A DNA stretch of 18,493 nt from CAYMJM01 sp964391325 (lineage in GTDB: Bacteria > Patescibacteriota > Dojkabacteria > B142 > JAFGMG01). The stretch is taken from positions 1 through 18,493 of the forward strand of contig CAYMJM010000016.1 of assembly GCA_964391325.1 (NCBI GenBank). The letters run 5' to 3'. Shown here one piece after another: positions 1 to 6,387 of this stretch (the first letter of the stretch is position 1; each line of letters opens with the position of its first letter). The notes beneath the pieces were generated by a model. It was given only the letters and a program-made list of their open reading frames with translations. It did not search any database and had not been told where the DNA came from. A program made the translations under genes and the position numbers.

Positions 1-7
1 ATTGAGG

Positions 8-61
8 AAGCTCAAAAAGGAACTGCCACTTATACTCAAATTCCTTAACATATGAGATAAT
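8..61. repeat. direct repeat copy 1 (pairs with 1035-1088)
   Basis: 54 bp that match 1035-1088 at 48 positions without gaps. The two copies flank the HAD gene at 318-989 in direct orientation. Translated on the minus strand both encode nearly the same peptide (IISYVKEFEYKW, Q or E, FLFEL), so this is a duplicated piece of coding sequence rather than a non-coding repeat. Three of the six mismatches are silent. Confidence 0.85.
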
Positions 62-160
62 GCTATCAATGAGAGGGAGAATCCGTTCGTACATAGTATG
101 ATCACCCCGACCATTCAAGACCTAATTTCCCAGAAGTGCTGACAAATAAGCTTTATCAGC

Positions 161-181
161 ATGATACATCGCATGTATCAT
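161..181. repeat. 21-bp inverted repeat ATGATACAT-CGC-ATGTATCAT
   Basis: Two perfect 9-bp arms (161-169 and 173-181) around CGC. It covers the possible minus-strand start codon at 181-179 and lies about 100 bp upstream of the HAD promoter. It could be an operator or a hairpin; no T-run follows on either strand, so it is not an intrinsic terminator. Confidence 0.5.
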
Positions 182-282
182 ATTACTTTAAATCTCATCA
201 AAATGTCGAAACAGCCTATTATATCGGTATTATTTTCGTCCGAGTCCTGTCGGGGTGTCTAATCGAATAGTTGATTGAGTTA

Positions 283-311
283 TTGGAAGTGAAATACAAA
301 ATTGTTATACT
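283..311 (+). promoter_or_regulatory. promoter of the HAD gene; predicts a leaderless mRNA
   Basis: TTGGAA at 283-288, a 17-nt spacer, and TATACT at 306-311. The start codon ATG begins at 318, exactly six nucleotides after the -10 box, so the expected transcription start coincides with the A of ATG. No ribosome-binding site is present. The spacing and the match to sigma-70-type boxes are seen directly; leaderless translation is inferred. Confidence 0.6.
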
Positions 312-317
312 TGATTT

Positions 318-989
318 ATGGATATAAAAGAAATTGCTCTCAACAAGAAGCTTCATATATTTGATATGGATGGTACTTTAGTAAACCTAGAAGAACTTAA
401 TCGGTTAAGCTACTCCTCAACAATAAATAGATATTTCAATATAACCCTAAGTGATAATGATTATCAGAATTACTTCTCTGGTACTAAAACCGCGAAGGCT
501 TTTGACAGTTATCTACAAAGTAAAAATTTAAAAAATTATATAATTGATGAATTAATTAAGGATTTTCGTAAAAGAAAAGAAGATTTTCTAGAAAACAATT
601 TCAATTCATATGTCTCATTGATTCCTAATGCAGATGAATATTTAAAACATTTAAAGAGTGATGGGAAGATTATTGTTTTAGCTACATCCACGATAAAATT
701 TTTCACAGAAGTGATTCTGAAAAAGTTAGGGTTTTTAGAATATTTTGACTTTGTTGTTACTGCGGAGGATGTATTAAATGGAAAGCCTAATCCTGAGATC
801 TATAATTTTGTTGTATCTAAGGCAGGTATACAAAAAGAATTTTCTGTTGTGTACGAAGATTCAAGAAACGGTATCATTTCTGCAAAATCGGCCGAGTTAT
901 TCTGTATAGGTATTCATTCTCAAGGTTTAAATGATATTGCAGTTAAGACTGCAGATCACATAATAAAGGATTATTTAGAGTTAATCTAA
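318..989 (+). CDS. HAD superfamily hydrolase (subfamily IA, phosphoglycolate phosphatase / beta-phosphoglucomutase-like)
   Basis: 223 aa, a usual length for cytoplasmic HAD-IA phosphatases. All four HAD motifs are visible: motif I FDMDGT with nucleophile D16 and acid/base D18; a helical cap at about residues 25-95; motif II LATST with T123/S124; motif III K156 in GKPNPEIY; motif IV YEDSRNG with E180-D181. The family transfers phosphate from small phosphorylated metabolites through an aspartyl-phosphate; the substrate cannot be told from sequence. The gene is very AT-rich and stands alone between two fragments of a duplicated minus-strand coding sequence (1-181 and 1011-1139), which suggests it was inserted or moved together with them. 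The start is supported by the promoter ending six bases upstream; no Shine-Dalgarno is present. Confidence 0.9.
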   Translation: MDIKEIALNKKLHIFDMDGTLVNLEELNRLSYSSTINRYFNITLSDNDYQNYFSGTKTAKAFDSYLQSKNLKNYIIDELIKDFRKRKEDFLENNFNSYVSLIPNADEYLKHLKSDGKIIVLATSTIKFFTEVILKKLGFLEYFDFVVTAEDVLNGKPNPEIYNFVVSKAGIQKEFSVVYEDSRNGIISAKSAELFCIGIHSQGLNDIAVKTADHIIKDYLELI

Positions 990-1010
990 GGAGAAATTCG
1001 AAACTTCGCC

Positions 1011-1139
1011 TTAAGGTCTTACCTTTAATTCAGTAAGCTCAAATAAGAATTCCCACTTATACTCAAACTCCTTTACATATGAGATAATTTGGTAAAGCTC
1101 TACAAATGCTGAAAATAGCTCATAACATATTTCCGTTGG
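1011..1139 (-). pseudogene. 42-codon coding remnant, in frame downstream of the gre stop codon
   Basis: Directly after the TAA of the Gre gene (1142-1140) the same minus-strand frame stays open for 42 codons and ends at TAA 1013-1011. The peptide reads PTEICYELFSAFVELYQ, then IISYVKEFEYKWEFLFEL, then TELKVRP. Its middle part matches the fragment at 1-94. It has no start codon of its own, so it looks like the 3' end of a degraded paralogue, or an extension reached only by readthrough of the gre stop. No family is recognised. The similarity of the two peptides is seen; that it is a relic is inferred. Confidence 0.45.
1035..1088. repeat. direct repeat copy 2 (pairs with 8-61)
   Basis: Second copy of the 54-bp repeat, 48 of 54 identical to 8-61 and lying inside the coding remnant at 1011-1139. 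The nucleotide match ends sharply on both sides, where the peptides also diverge. Confidence 0.85.
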
Positions 1140-1499
1140 TTATTCTATAATGTAGTCAATTTCACCTATTTGAACACTATCTCCTTTTTGAGCTGTGTTT
1201 AGTTTTTTACCTATAGGAGAATCAAGAGAGATGATTCCATTGCTTGGGTCTGGTTTTGAAGTTGTTAATTTGTATATTTGCTTTTTTCCGTTGTGAGACT
1301 TTAATACTACAGTTTTAAGGCTGTTGTTAGTCTGCTGTTTAATCATAGCTTCTAGCTGGCTTTGGTACTGCAGTATCATATCTTGTGTCTGGGTAGCTTC
1401 TCTGTAGGATTCACGTACGTCCCCTTTGTATACACTTTGTAAGTCTTTTATTCGTTTTTTTAGCTCTTTTATTTTACTTTCTATTTTTTCCTCAGTCAT
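1140..1499 (-). CDS. compact GreA/GreB-family transcript cleavage factor
   Basis: Gre factors enter the RNA polymerase secondary channel and stimulate cleavage of backtracked RNA. With the start chosen here the protein has 119 aa, against about 158 for GreA. Residues 1-58 form a charged coiled-coil hairpin; its tip GDVRES carries D27 and E30, with the same spacing as the two catalytic acidic residues of E. coli GreA (D41, E44). Residues 65-119 match the FKBP-like C-terminal domain, with the hallmark ISLDSPIGKKL and a closing DYIIE. The frame opens further upstream at GTG 1523-1521, but TATAAT at 1518-1513 lies inside that extension, so ATG 1499-1497 (MTEEKIESKI) is the better start. The first helix is about 14 residues shorter than in GreA. 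It diverges from the gene at 1695. No Shine-Dalgarno. Confidence 0.82.
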   Translation of the reverse strand: MTEEKIESKIKELKKRIKDLQSVYKGDVRESYREATQTQDMILQYQSQLEAMIKQQTNNSLKTVVLKSHNGKKQIYKLTTSKPDPSNGIISLDSPIGKKLNTAQKGDSVQIGEIDYIIE

Positions 1500-1512
1500 G
1501 TGTAGACTTTCT

Positions 1513-1518
1513 ATTATA
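1513..1518 (-). promoter_or_regulatory. -10 box of the gre gene
   Basis: TATAAT read on the minus strand, 13 nt before the ATG at 1499, giving an expected 5' leader of about 7 nt. No convincing -35 box is seen at normal spacing. Its position inside the GTG-started extension argues against that longer start. Confidence 0.5.
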
Positions 1519-1550
1519 TGCACATGAATTATATCAAAATACTTGACGGT

Positions 1551-1586
1551 AAGAAGTGCCTGGCTGCATGCAGCCAGGCACTTCTT
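1551..1586. repeat. perfect 36-bp palindrome between divergent promoters
   Basis: The half AAGAAGTGCCTGGCTGCA is followed at once by its exact reverse complement, giving an 18+18 palindrome with no mismatch. As RNA or a cruciform it would form about a 16-bp stem. It lies between two divergent genes (gre starting at 1499 on minus, the phosphatase at 1695 on plus), upstream of both -10 boxes, and neither side has a T-run. It is therefore not a normal terminator for either neighbour. It could be an operator, a short palindromic mobile repeat, or a boundary element. Confidence 0.8.
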
Positions 1587-1661
1587 AGTAGTTTAAGTTG
1601 CTTATCCTTTCTCTGCTACATTGCGCCTGTAAAATAATCTGATGTGTTTTATTTAATCCGT

Positions 1662-1667
1662 TATAAT
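1662..1667 (+). promoter_or_regulatory. -10 box of the first inositol-monophosphatase-family gene
   Basis: TATAAT at 1662-1667, with only a weak -35 (CTGATG at 1639-1644, 17-nt spacing). It predicts a transcription start near 1674 and a leader of about 20 nt without a Shine-Dalgarno before ATG 1695. Confidence 0.5.
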
Positions 1668-1694
1668 GAAAGTGTTATTTATTAGAATTGATGG

Positions 1695-2474
1695 ATGGAC
1701 TTCAATAAAATATTGCGTATTATAAAGCCTGCTATTAAAGAGGCAGGAGATAGACTGGCTGAAGAGTTTAGTAGTAAACGTTACTACGAATTCAAAGTTA
1801 AATCTAAAGGCGAGATTATTACTAGGGCTGACAGAATCGCTGAAGAAATCCTACTTTCTAAAATAAGAAAACATTTCCCAAAGCATTCTATTCTTTCAGA
1901 AGAATCAGGTATGGCTGATAACAAGTCTGAGTACATGTGGATTGTCGACCCTTTGGATGGCACAACGAACTTCGCAATGAAAAACCCATTTTTCAATACG
2001 TCTGTTGCGCTGGTCTTAAATAATGAAATTGTTCTAGGATTTGTATATGCTCCTTTGTTTGATGAGTTCTATGTTGCTATAAAAGGACAGGGTGCGCTTG
2101 TCAATGATGAAAAGATTAAAGTGGACGAAGAGGCAGATATGCAGACTGGCTTAAATGCTTTTTGTTACGGATCAGCTATAGAAGCAAAACTCGAAGCTGC
2201 AGAGTATTATAAAAAAGCACTAGCAAAAGGATACCAGGTCAGGCAGCTTGGGGCTGCTGCACTGGAGCTGGCACGGGTAGGCTCTGGTATTCTTGATTCT
2301 ATAGTAGTACCAGGAGCTAACCCATGGGATGTAGCAGCAGGTGCTCTGATAGTGGAGGAAGCAGGAGGAATTATAACTGATATGGCTGGTAATAAATTTG
2401 ACCTGATGGAAAGAAACGGAATAATTGCGGCAGCATCAGAAAAGGTTTATTCGCAAGTGCGGGAAATACTATAG
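1695..2474 (+). CDS. inositol monophosphatase family protein (SuhB-like)
   Basis: 259 aa, the usual length for this Mg-dependent, Li-sensitive phosphatase family, which acts on inositol monophosphates, fructose-1,6-bisphosphate, 3'-phosphoadenosine-5'-phosphate or related compounds in the cytoplasm. Metal-binding residues are in place: SEESG with E69/E70, motif A WIVDPLDGTTNF with D85, D88 and T90, and motif B GANPWDVAAG with W211-D212 followed by EEAGG. The substrate cannot be assigned. Two overlapping ATGs occur (1691 and 1695); only 1695 is in frame. It is transcribed from its own TATAAT and diverges from gre. A second, more diverged member lies at 12479-13234, so the window encodes two. 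Confidence 0.9.
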   Translation: MDFNKILRIIKPAIKEAGDRLAEEFSSKRYYEFKVKSKGEIITRADRIAEEILLSKIRKHFPKHSILSEESGMADNKSEYMWIVDPLDGTTNFAMKNPFFNTSVALVLNNEIVLGFVYAPLFDEFYVAIKGQGALVNDEKIKVDEEADMQTGLNAFCYGSAIEAKLEAAEYYKKALAKGYQVRQLGAAALELARVGSGILDSIVVPGANPWDVAAGALIVEEAGGIITDMAGNKFDLMERNGIIAAASEKVYSQVREIL

Positions 2475-2489
2475 AGGCGGGAGTTAAGG

Positions 2490-3329
2490 TTAACTTAATT
2501 GGATAAATATAGCTCCAGCTACAGCAAGAGTAACAGCAATTATCTTTTTTTTGAGGTTGCCTTGCTCCTTCAGTATGATGTGTTCAGCACCGACCATACC
2601 TATCAGAAAAACTTCCGTCAGGATAATAACCCTGCTTTGTTCTCCGTAAGCCAGAGCCTGGTTTAATGCTAGATTTGCAAAAGCAGCTAAAACCGTTGCA
2701 AGAATAATGGGCTTAGGTGATTTTTTTATAAGAATTCGAATACGGGTAGAACTATTAGGCATTAAAGCTAGATTTAGAACAGCAGGTATTAAAAAAATAA
2801 AAAAAGTCAAAGTCACTGCATTGATAGATTTAAGTACTATAGAATACAGTGTAATTACTGTAGCGTAGAATATTGTAGAAAAAAAAGCTAAAGCGATTCC
2901 TTTTTTGTATACCTTACCCTTAAAAGCATTCAGCAGCAAAGATCCGGAAACAATGGTCAGAGTAGTACCTACAAGCTTGTACATATTAAAGGTTTCTGAT
3001 AGAAAAATTAGTCCAAAAACCAAGACAAATATGAGCCTGAACTTGAGAATGGCACCTGATATGGATGGACTCAGTATATTGGTTGATTTAAATCTCAATA
3101 GATTCTGGATAACTATCAGTACGCCACTAACTATCAGTATTAGTAAACTATTTATTCCTGGAAGCTTAGGGTTTGCCAAGAAAAAGGGCAGGCTTGTGAT
3201 ACTACCAAAGAAGCTGAACCAGAAGGAGTATGCCCAGGCATCTTGTTTTCCCTTTAAGATATATCTGGTTATTAAATCTGATGTGGTGAAGAAGAAGCCT
3301 GCTATTAATGAGAATGTTATCCAGTGCAT
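2490..3329 (-). CDS. EamA/DMT-family membrane transporter
   Basis: 279 aa made of about ten hydrophobic segments in two halves (roughly residues 1-135 and 140-279), the arrangement of the drug/metabolite transporter superfamily with two EamA repeats. It begins MHWITFSLIAGFFFTTSDLI with the first membrane helix at the N-terminus and no cleavable signal. The second half ends ILTEVFLIGMVGAEHIIL then a lysine-rich loop (NLKKK) and a last helix. Substrates in this family range from amino acids to nucleotide sugars, so none is assigned. ATG 3329-3327 is the first start after an in-frame TAA upstream; there is no Shine-Dalgarno. The gene converges with the phosphatase gene, leaving 15 bp between their stop codons. 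Its upstream side is cut by the assembly gap at 3397, so its promoter context is only partly visible. Confidence 0.85.
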   Translation of the reverse strand: MHWITFSLIAGFFFTTSDLITRYILKGKQDAWAYSFWFSFFGSITSLPFFLANPKLPGINSLLILIVSGVLIVIQNLLRFKSTNILSPSISGAILKFRLIFVLVFGLIFLSETFNMYKLVGTTLTIVSGSLLLNAFKGKVYKKGIALAFFSTIFYATVITLYSIVLKSINAVTLTFFIFLIPAVLNLALMPNSSTRIRILIKKSPKPIILATVLAAFANLALNQALAYGEQSRVIILTEVFLIGMVGAEHIILKEQGNLKKKIIAVTLAVAGAIFIQLS

Positions 3330-3396
3330 TGCATATAGGTCTAAAAATCTGCTTGTGGCTAGTCTTTAGTAAGATATGGCTAATACTAGGTGAAAT

Positions 3397-3496
3397 NNNN
3401 NNNNNNNNNNNNNNNNNNNNNNNNNNNNNNNNNNNNNNNNNNNNNNNNNNNNNNNNNNNNNNNNNNNNNNNNNNNNNNNNNNNNNNNNNNNNNNNN
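3397..3496. other. assembly gap of exactly 100 N, with unassigned flanks
   Basis: Exactly 100 undetermined bases, the conventional placeholder for a scaffold join of unknown size. Gene order across it should not be trusted as physical spacing. The 106 bases after it (3497-3602) start GGCTCGAGCC, a 10-bp palindrome, and contain an imperfect hairpin near 3538-3555. They show no gene I can support, and no tRNA T-arm or tmRNA signature. The bases between the transporter start and the gap (3330-3396) also hold no gene. Confidence 0.95.
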
Positions 3497-3602
3497 GGCT
3501 CGAGCCCGACGAAAAGGCGAGAACTGGCAAAGCTAAGTGCTAATTCGTAATTGAGCTTAAATTAAGGATATAAGAAAAACCTTGAACGTTTAATAAAGTC
3601 TT

Positions 3603-5096
3603 TTATGTCTGTATTATACCAGCAAGTGCCCAAGGGGTAGCTTCGGTAATTTTAGCCTGATAAAACTTATCTGGTGTTAAAGACTTAGTGCTATATATTT
3701 TTATAAGCTTATTATGCTTTGTTCTACCTTGATACGTATCATTCGTATCCTTTTTGTGTACTAAAACAGAAGTTCTTTTATTTAATAATTTTCGATTATT
3801 GCTTATGGCAGTATCTGCCAAGATTTTGTTTAGCTCACTTTTTCTTCTTGCCTTTGTTTCGTGTTCAATATCATCTTCCATAAAAGAAGCTCCTGTTCCT
3901 TCTCTTTGTGAGTATTCTGAAATGTAGATTTGGTCGAACTTTAGCTGTTCGCAGACTCTTTTTGTATCCTCAAACTGCTTCTCAGTTTCACCAGGAAACC
4001 CCACAATGATATCTGTAGTAACACTGACTTCTGGTATAGTTGACTTTATATATTCAACTTTCCCTATGAATTCTTGAATTGTATGATCCCTCCTCATCTT
4101 TTTGAGTATTTCGTCGTTACCTGATTGTAAAGCCAGGTGAATAAATGGTTTTAAGTGTCCCTGATTTTCTACTGACTCTGCAATAAAGTCTATAAGTTCT
4201 TTTGTATAATAGTTGGGGTGAGAAGACATAAAAGATAGCCAAAAATTTCCCTCTATAGTATCGAGAATTTGCAATAGTTGAAGAAAGTCTTTTGGAACAG
4301 TATCTGAAGCAATTTCTTTATTTTTATGTGAGATTGGTAAGGACTCTTTATTTAACTTCTCTATTCTAGTATGTATTCGGTTAGGGTTGATATAGTCAGG
4401 TAGATAATCTGGATTGATCCATCTATTGACAGTTTGACCTAGTAGAATTATATCTTTAGAACCGGCTTTTGCAGCGTCACAAGTTTCTTTAATAATTGAT
4501 TGTGCATTTCTATTTTCTTCTCTACCTCGGGAATAAGGGACTATACAATACGTACACAGGTGATCGCACCCGTGGGAAATTGTTATTCCTGCTGTAATAT
4601 TTTTCCCAGATTTTCTTTGTATGTCGAGAAAGGGCTGCTGCTCTTTTATGTTTATTGTGGCATAACCTTCGTTTTCTAGCAGCACGTTTATTCGTTCGAA
4701 AATTTGAGGAAATTCCTGTATCTCGATAACTATGTCTATCCAAGGTGCCTGTTTTTTTATTTCTTTTTCACGGGTTGCTTTTGTTTTTTGGGTTTGAGTA
4801 TTCTTTTTTACATCTTCTTTTCCTAGCCTTCGCTTTGCCATGCATCCGGTGAGTACTGTGATTGGTTTCTGCTTTTGGTGTCCTAAGCTCTCAAAAAGCG
4901 GTTTTAGTCCATAAATCCTATCTTCGGCTTTTTGTCTTACTGAGCATGTATTAAAAATAATAATATCAGCTTGTTCTATTTTGTCCGTTTGCTTTAGCCC
5001 ATACGATTCTAAAATAGCACGACATCTCTCGCTATCAGCAATATTCATAGCACAGCCAAATGTTTTGATATGAAAAGTTTTTAATTCTTCAGTCAT
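3603..5096 (-). CDS. miaB: tRNA-2-methylthio-N6-dimethylallyladenosine synthase (MiaB)
   Basis: 497 aa radical-SAM methylthiotransferase that adds a 2-methylthio group to i6A37 of tRNAs reading UNN codons. The N-terminal domain carries the three cysteines for the auxiliary 4Fe-4S cluster (C15 in KTFGCAMN, C51 in NTCSVR, C85 in LTGCMAKR). The radical-SAM cluster is C177-x3-C181-x2-C184 in GCDHLCTYCIVPYSRG. The C-terminal 70 residues fit a TRAM RNA-binding domain. Compared with E. coli MiaB there are two insertions: a Lys/Thr-rich one at about 91-112 and one of about 45 residues after LLGQTVNRW, near 225-265. The related enzymes MtaB and RimO are less likely given the NTCSVRQKAE and GCMAKR motifs. 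TATAAT lies exactly six bases before the ATG, predicting a leaderless mRNA. It diverges from the orphan gene at 5194. Confidence 0.92.
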   Translation of the reverse strand: MTEELKTFHIKTFGCAMNIADSERCRAILESYGLKQTDKIEQADIIIFNTCSVRQKAEDRIYGLKPLFESLGHQKQKPITVLTGCMAKRRLGKEDVKKNTQTQKTKATREKEIKKQAPWIDIVIEIQEFPQIFERINVLLENEGYATINIKEQQPFLDIQRKSGKNITAGITISHGCDHLCTYCIVPYSRGREENRNAQSIIKETCDAAKAGSKDIILLGQTVNRWINPDYLPDYINPNRIHTRIEKLNKESLPISHKNKEIASDTVPKDFLQLLQILDTIEGNFWLSFMSSHPNYYTKELIDFIAESVENQGHLKPFIHLALQSGNDEILKKMRRDHTIQEFIGKVEYIKSTIPEVSVTTDIIVGFPGETEKQFEDTKRVCEQLKFDQIYISEYSQREGTGASFMEDDIEHETKARRKSELNKILADTAISNNRKLLNKRTSVLVHKKDTNDTYQGRTKHNKLIKIYSTKSLTPDKFYQAKITEATPWALAGIIQT

Positions 5097-5102
5097 GCGG
5101 TT

Positions 5103-5129
5103 ATTATATCATTGATAAAGTATTGTCTA
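5103..5129 (-). promoter_or_regulatory. miaB promoter, leaderless arrangement
   Basis: Read on minus: TAGACA (5129-5124), a 15-nt spacer, and a perfect TATAAT (5108-5103). Six bases separate the -10 box from the ATG at 5096, so transcription should start at the start codon, as for the HAD gene. The short spacer is a weakness. Confidence 0.5.
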
Positions 5130-5142
5130 TGGAGTTTAATAA

Positions 5143-5172
5143 TTTACAAAAGCGCATAAGGTTTAATATAAT
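5143..5172 (+). promoter_or_regulatory. promoter of the orphan gene at 5194
   Basis: TTTACA (5143-5148), an 18-nt spacer, and TATAAT (5167-5172), predicting a leader of about 15 nt. A second -10-like box TATACA (5182-5187) lies six bases before the ATG and would give a leaderless transcript. It is divergent from and overlaps the miaB control region. Confidence 0.55.
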
Positions 5173-5193
5173 TCGGTACATTATACATACAGT

Positions 5194-5532
5194 ATGACCT
5201 TTTCATCAGAAGTAACCGGTTGGGAAACTCTTGCTCAAGGATCAGCATGTGACTCCATGCCAAGAGAGCCTTCCACAGATGAGAAAGCGCGTGGCATTCA
5301 TGTACTGAGCTTGCCGAAAGCATTTATTAGAGCAGGCCTAAAGCCTACTCATTATTGCATAATAGAGGTATATGTGAGAGACGGCATACTATCACCTGAT
5401 TATGTTGGTATAGTAGCAAAGGAAGAAGTGCTCAGTAATCACTGGACGCTTTTGCCTGGCTCGAGTGAACCATTGTGTAGACTGTATCCAAGAGATGCTT
5501 TTATCCCTGTAGCTTGGAAGATGTCTGTTTAA
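5194..5532 (+). CDS. orphan 112-aa protein of unknown function
   Basis: I do not recognise this protein. It has no signal peptide and no membrane segment. The first 35 residues are polar and probably flexible (MTFSSEVTGWETLAQGSACD onward). The rest, from about residue 36, alternates short hydrophobic stretches typical of beta strands (IHVLSLPKAFI, HYCIIEVYVRD, YVGIVAKEEVL, HWTLLPG, AFIPVAWKM), so a small mixed or beta fold is likely. Codon choice looks like its neighbours, and a good promoter precedes it, so it is probably real despite lacking a family. Three cysteines (C19, C54 and one near C94) show no metal-site spacing. It diverges from miaB, and its stop lies 3 bp from the stop of the convergent SIMPL gene. 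Confidence 0.65.
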   Translation: MTFSSEVTGWETLAQGSACDSMPREPSTDEKARGIHVLSLPKAFIRAGLKPTHYCIIEVYVRDGILSPDYVGIVAKEEVLSNHWTLLPGSSEPLCRLYPRDAFIPVAWKMSV

Positions 5533-5535
5533 TTT

Positions 5536-6303
5536 TTACTTAATCTCATAGAGAAGCGTTACTTGGGCACTGATTTCATATTGACCAGGTTCGATACGAA
5601 TTGGGTCGACTATAGTATCAGAGGCTGGTGCGGATATTGTTCTTGCATTTTCCTGGAGTAAAGGGACATAGTCATTTCCACTATTAATATTTTTTATTTC
5701 ACCTATCTTTAGTCCTGCTTTATCAGCTAATGCTGTAGCCTTTGATTTTGCGTCTTCTATAGCTTCTAGTCTTAACTCATCTTGAATTTCTTCGTGGTTA
5801 GATATTACAAAAGAGAGTTGGCGGACTTCATTTAATTTGGCACTGTTGCCTGCTGTTATTACATCGTTTATGAGCTTGTCTTCAGGCTTAGTATTTTCGA
5901 TAAGGACTCTGACATTTACATCTATTTCATAATTTATTATGTTTGTATTATCTGAGTTTTTTAGCGGAGTTAAAGAGTAGTTATTGGTTGAGATGTTTTC
6001 CTCTTTGACTCCAAGTGCTTTGATATTATTTATTGCCTGATTAATTTTTTGATGTCCTTCGTTCTGGAGTTCTGTTGGATTATTTCCGGTTAATTTAGTT
6101 CCAAGTATAATAGTTGCCTGGTCGGGTGTGACTTTTCTTTTTGCACTGCCTTGTACTTGAAAGGAGTTTTCGTAATTACTATCTTTTTCCTGTGCTGGTT
6201 TTACAACTGTTTGGTAGATAATAAGTCCTCCTAAAAATAAAGCTAAGAGAAGTAACATAAAGACATATGTGGCTTTGATACTAAATTTTATAAAATCTCT
6301 CAT
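5536..6303 (-). CDS. membrane-anchored SIMPL-domain (DUF541) protein
   Basis: 255 aa. Residues 1-10 are basic, 11-33 form one membrane helix (YVFMLLLLALFLGGLIIY), and the rest lies outside the membrane. From about residue 49 (VQGSAKRKVTPDQATIILGT) to the end it matches the SIMPL/DUF541 family: the opening V-x-G-x-A-x-x-x-V-x-P-D-x-A, the middle LGVKEENISTNNYSLTPL, and the later ATALADKAGLKIGEIKNI are all characteristic. Members form oligomeric extracytoplasmic structures; their biochemical role is mostly unknown. No cleavage site follows the helix clearly, so it is probably an anchor. No Shine-Dalgarno precedes the ATG. It sits between two minus-strand genes of unrelated function. Confidence 0.85.
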   Translation of the reverse strand: MRDFIKFSIKATYVFMLLLLALFLGGLIIYQTVVKPAQEKDSNYENSFQVQGSAKRKVTPDQATIILGTKLTGNNPTELQNEGHQKINQAINNIKALGVKEENISTNNYSLTPLKNSDNTNIINYEIDVNVRVLIENTKPEDKLINDVITAGNSAKLNEVRQLSFVISNHEEIQDELRLEAIEDAKSKATALADKAGLKIGEIKNINSGNDYVPLLQENARTISAPASDTIVDPIRIEPGQYEISAQVTLLYEIK

Positions 6304-6387
6304 ATATAATTTTTTAATAAATACACTTATAGTTTAATATCTGTCAGGAAAGATATCAATCTAAAGTGGTATAAAATAACTGACGTA

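Larger units (their letters stand above)
1..181 (-). pseudogene. 5' part of an unrecognised minus-strand gene, interrupted by TAG and running off the window
   Basis: Read on the minus strand from ATG at 181-179, an open frame begins MIHAMYHADKAYLSALLGN, hits TAG at 124-122, then continues in the same frame with LNGRGDHTMYERILPLIDSI and a further stretch to the window edge. A restart at ATG 94-92 is possible, with GGGGTGA just upstream. That the frame is coding is supported by a second copy at 1011-1139: the two share ISYVKEFEYKW, then Q/E, then FLFEL, and half of their nucleotide differences are silent. I do not recognise the family. Either this is a pseudogene with one nonsense mutation, or the real gene starts at 94 and the upstream similarity to coding is chance. 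Only the first 31 codons after the second ATG are visible. Confidence 0.45.

Noticed and set aside
1521..1523. GTG start for the Gre factor (127 aa)
   Set aside because: A perfect TATAAT lies inside the extra codons and the ATG at 1499 gives a protein starting with the expected helix.
3497..3560. Partial tRNA or tmRNA next to the N gap (GGCTCGAGCC)
   Set aside because: The TCGA loop would be only four bases in a perfect palindrome; no 5-bp T-stem with a 7-base loop and no acceptor strand can be drawn.
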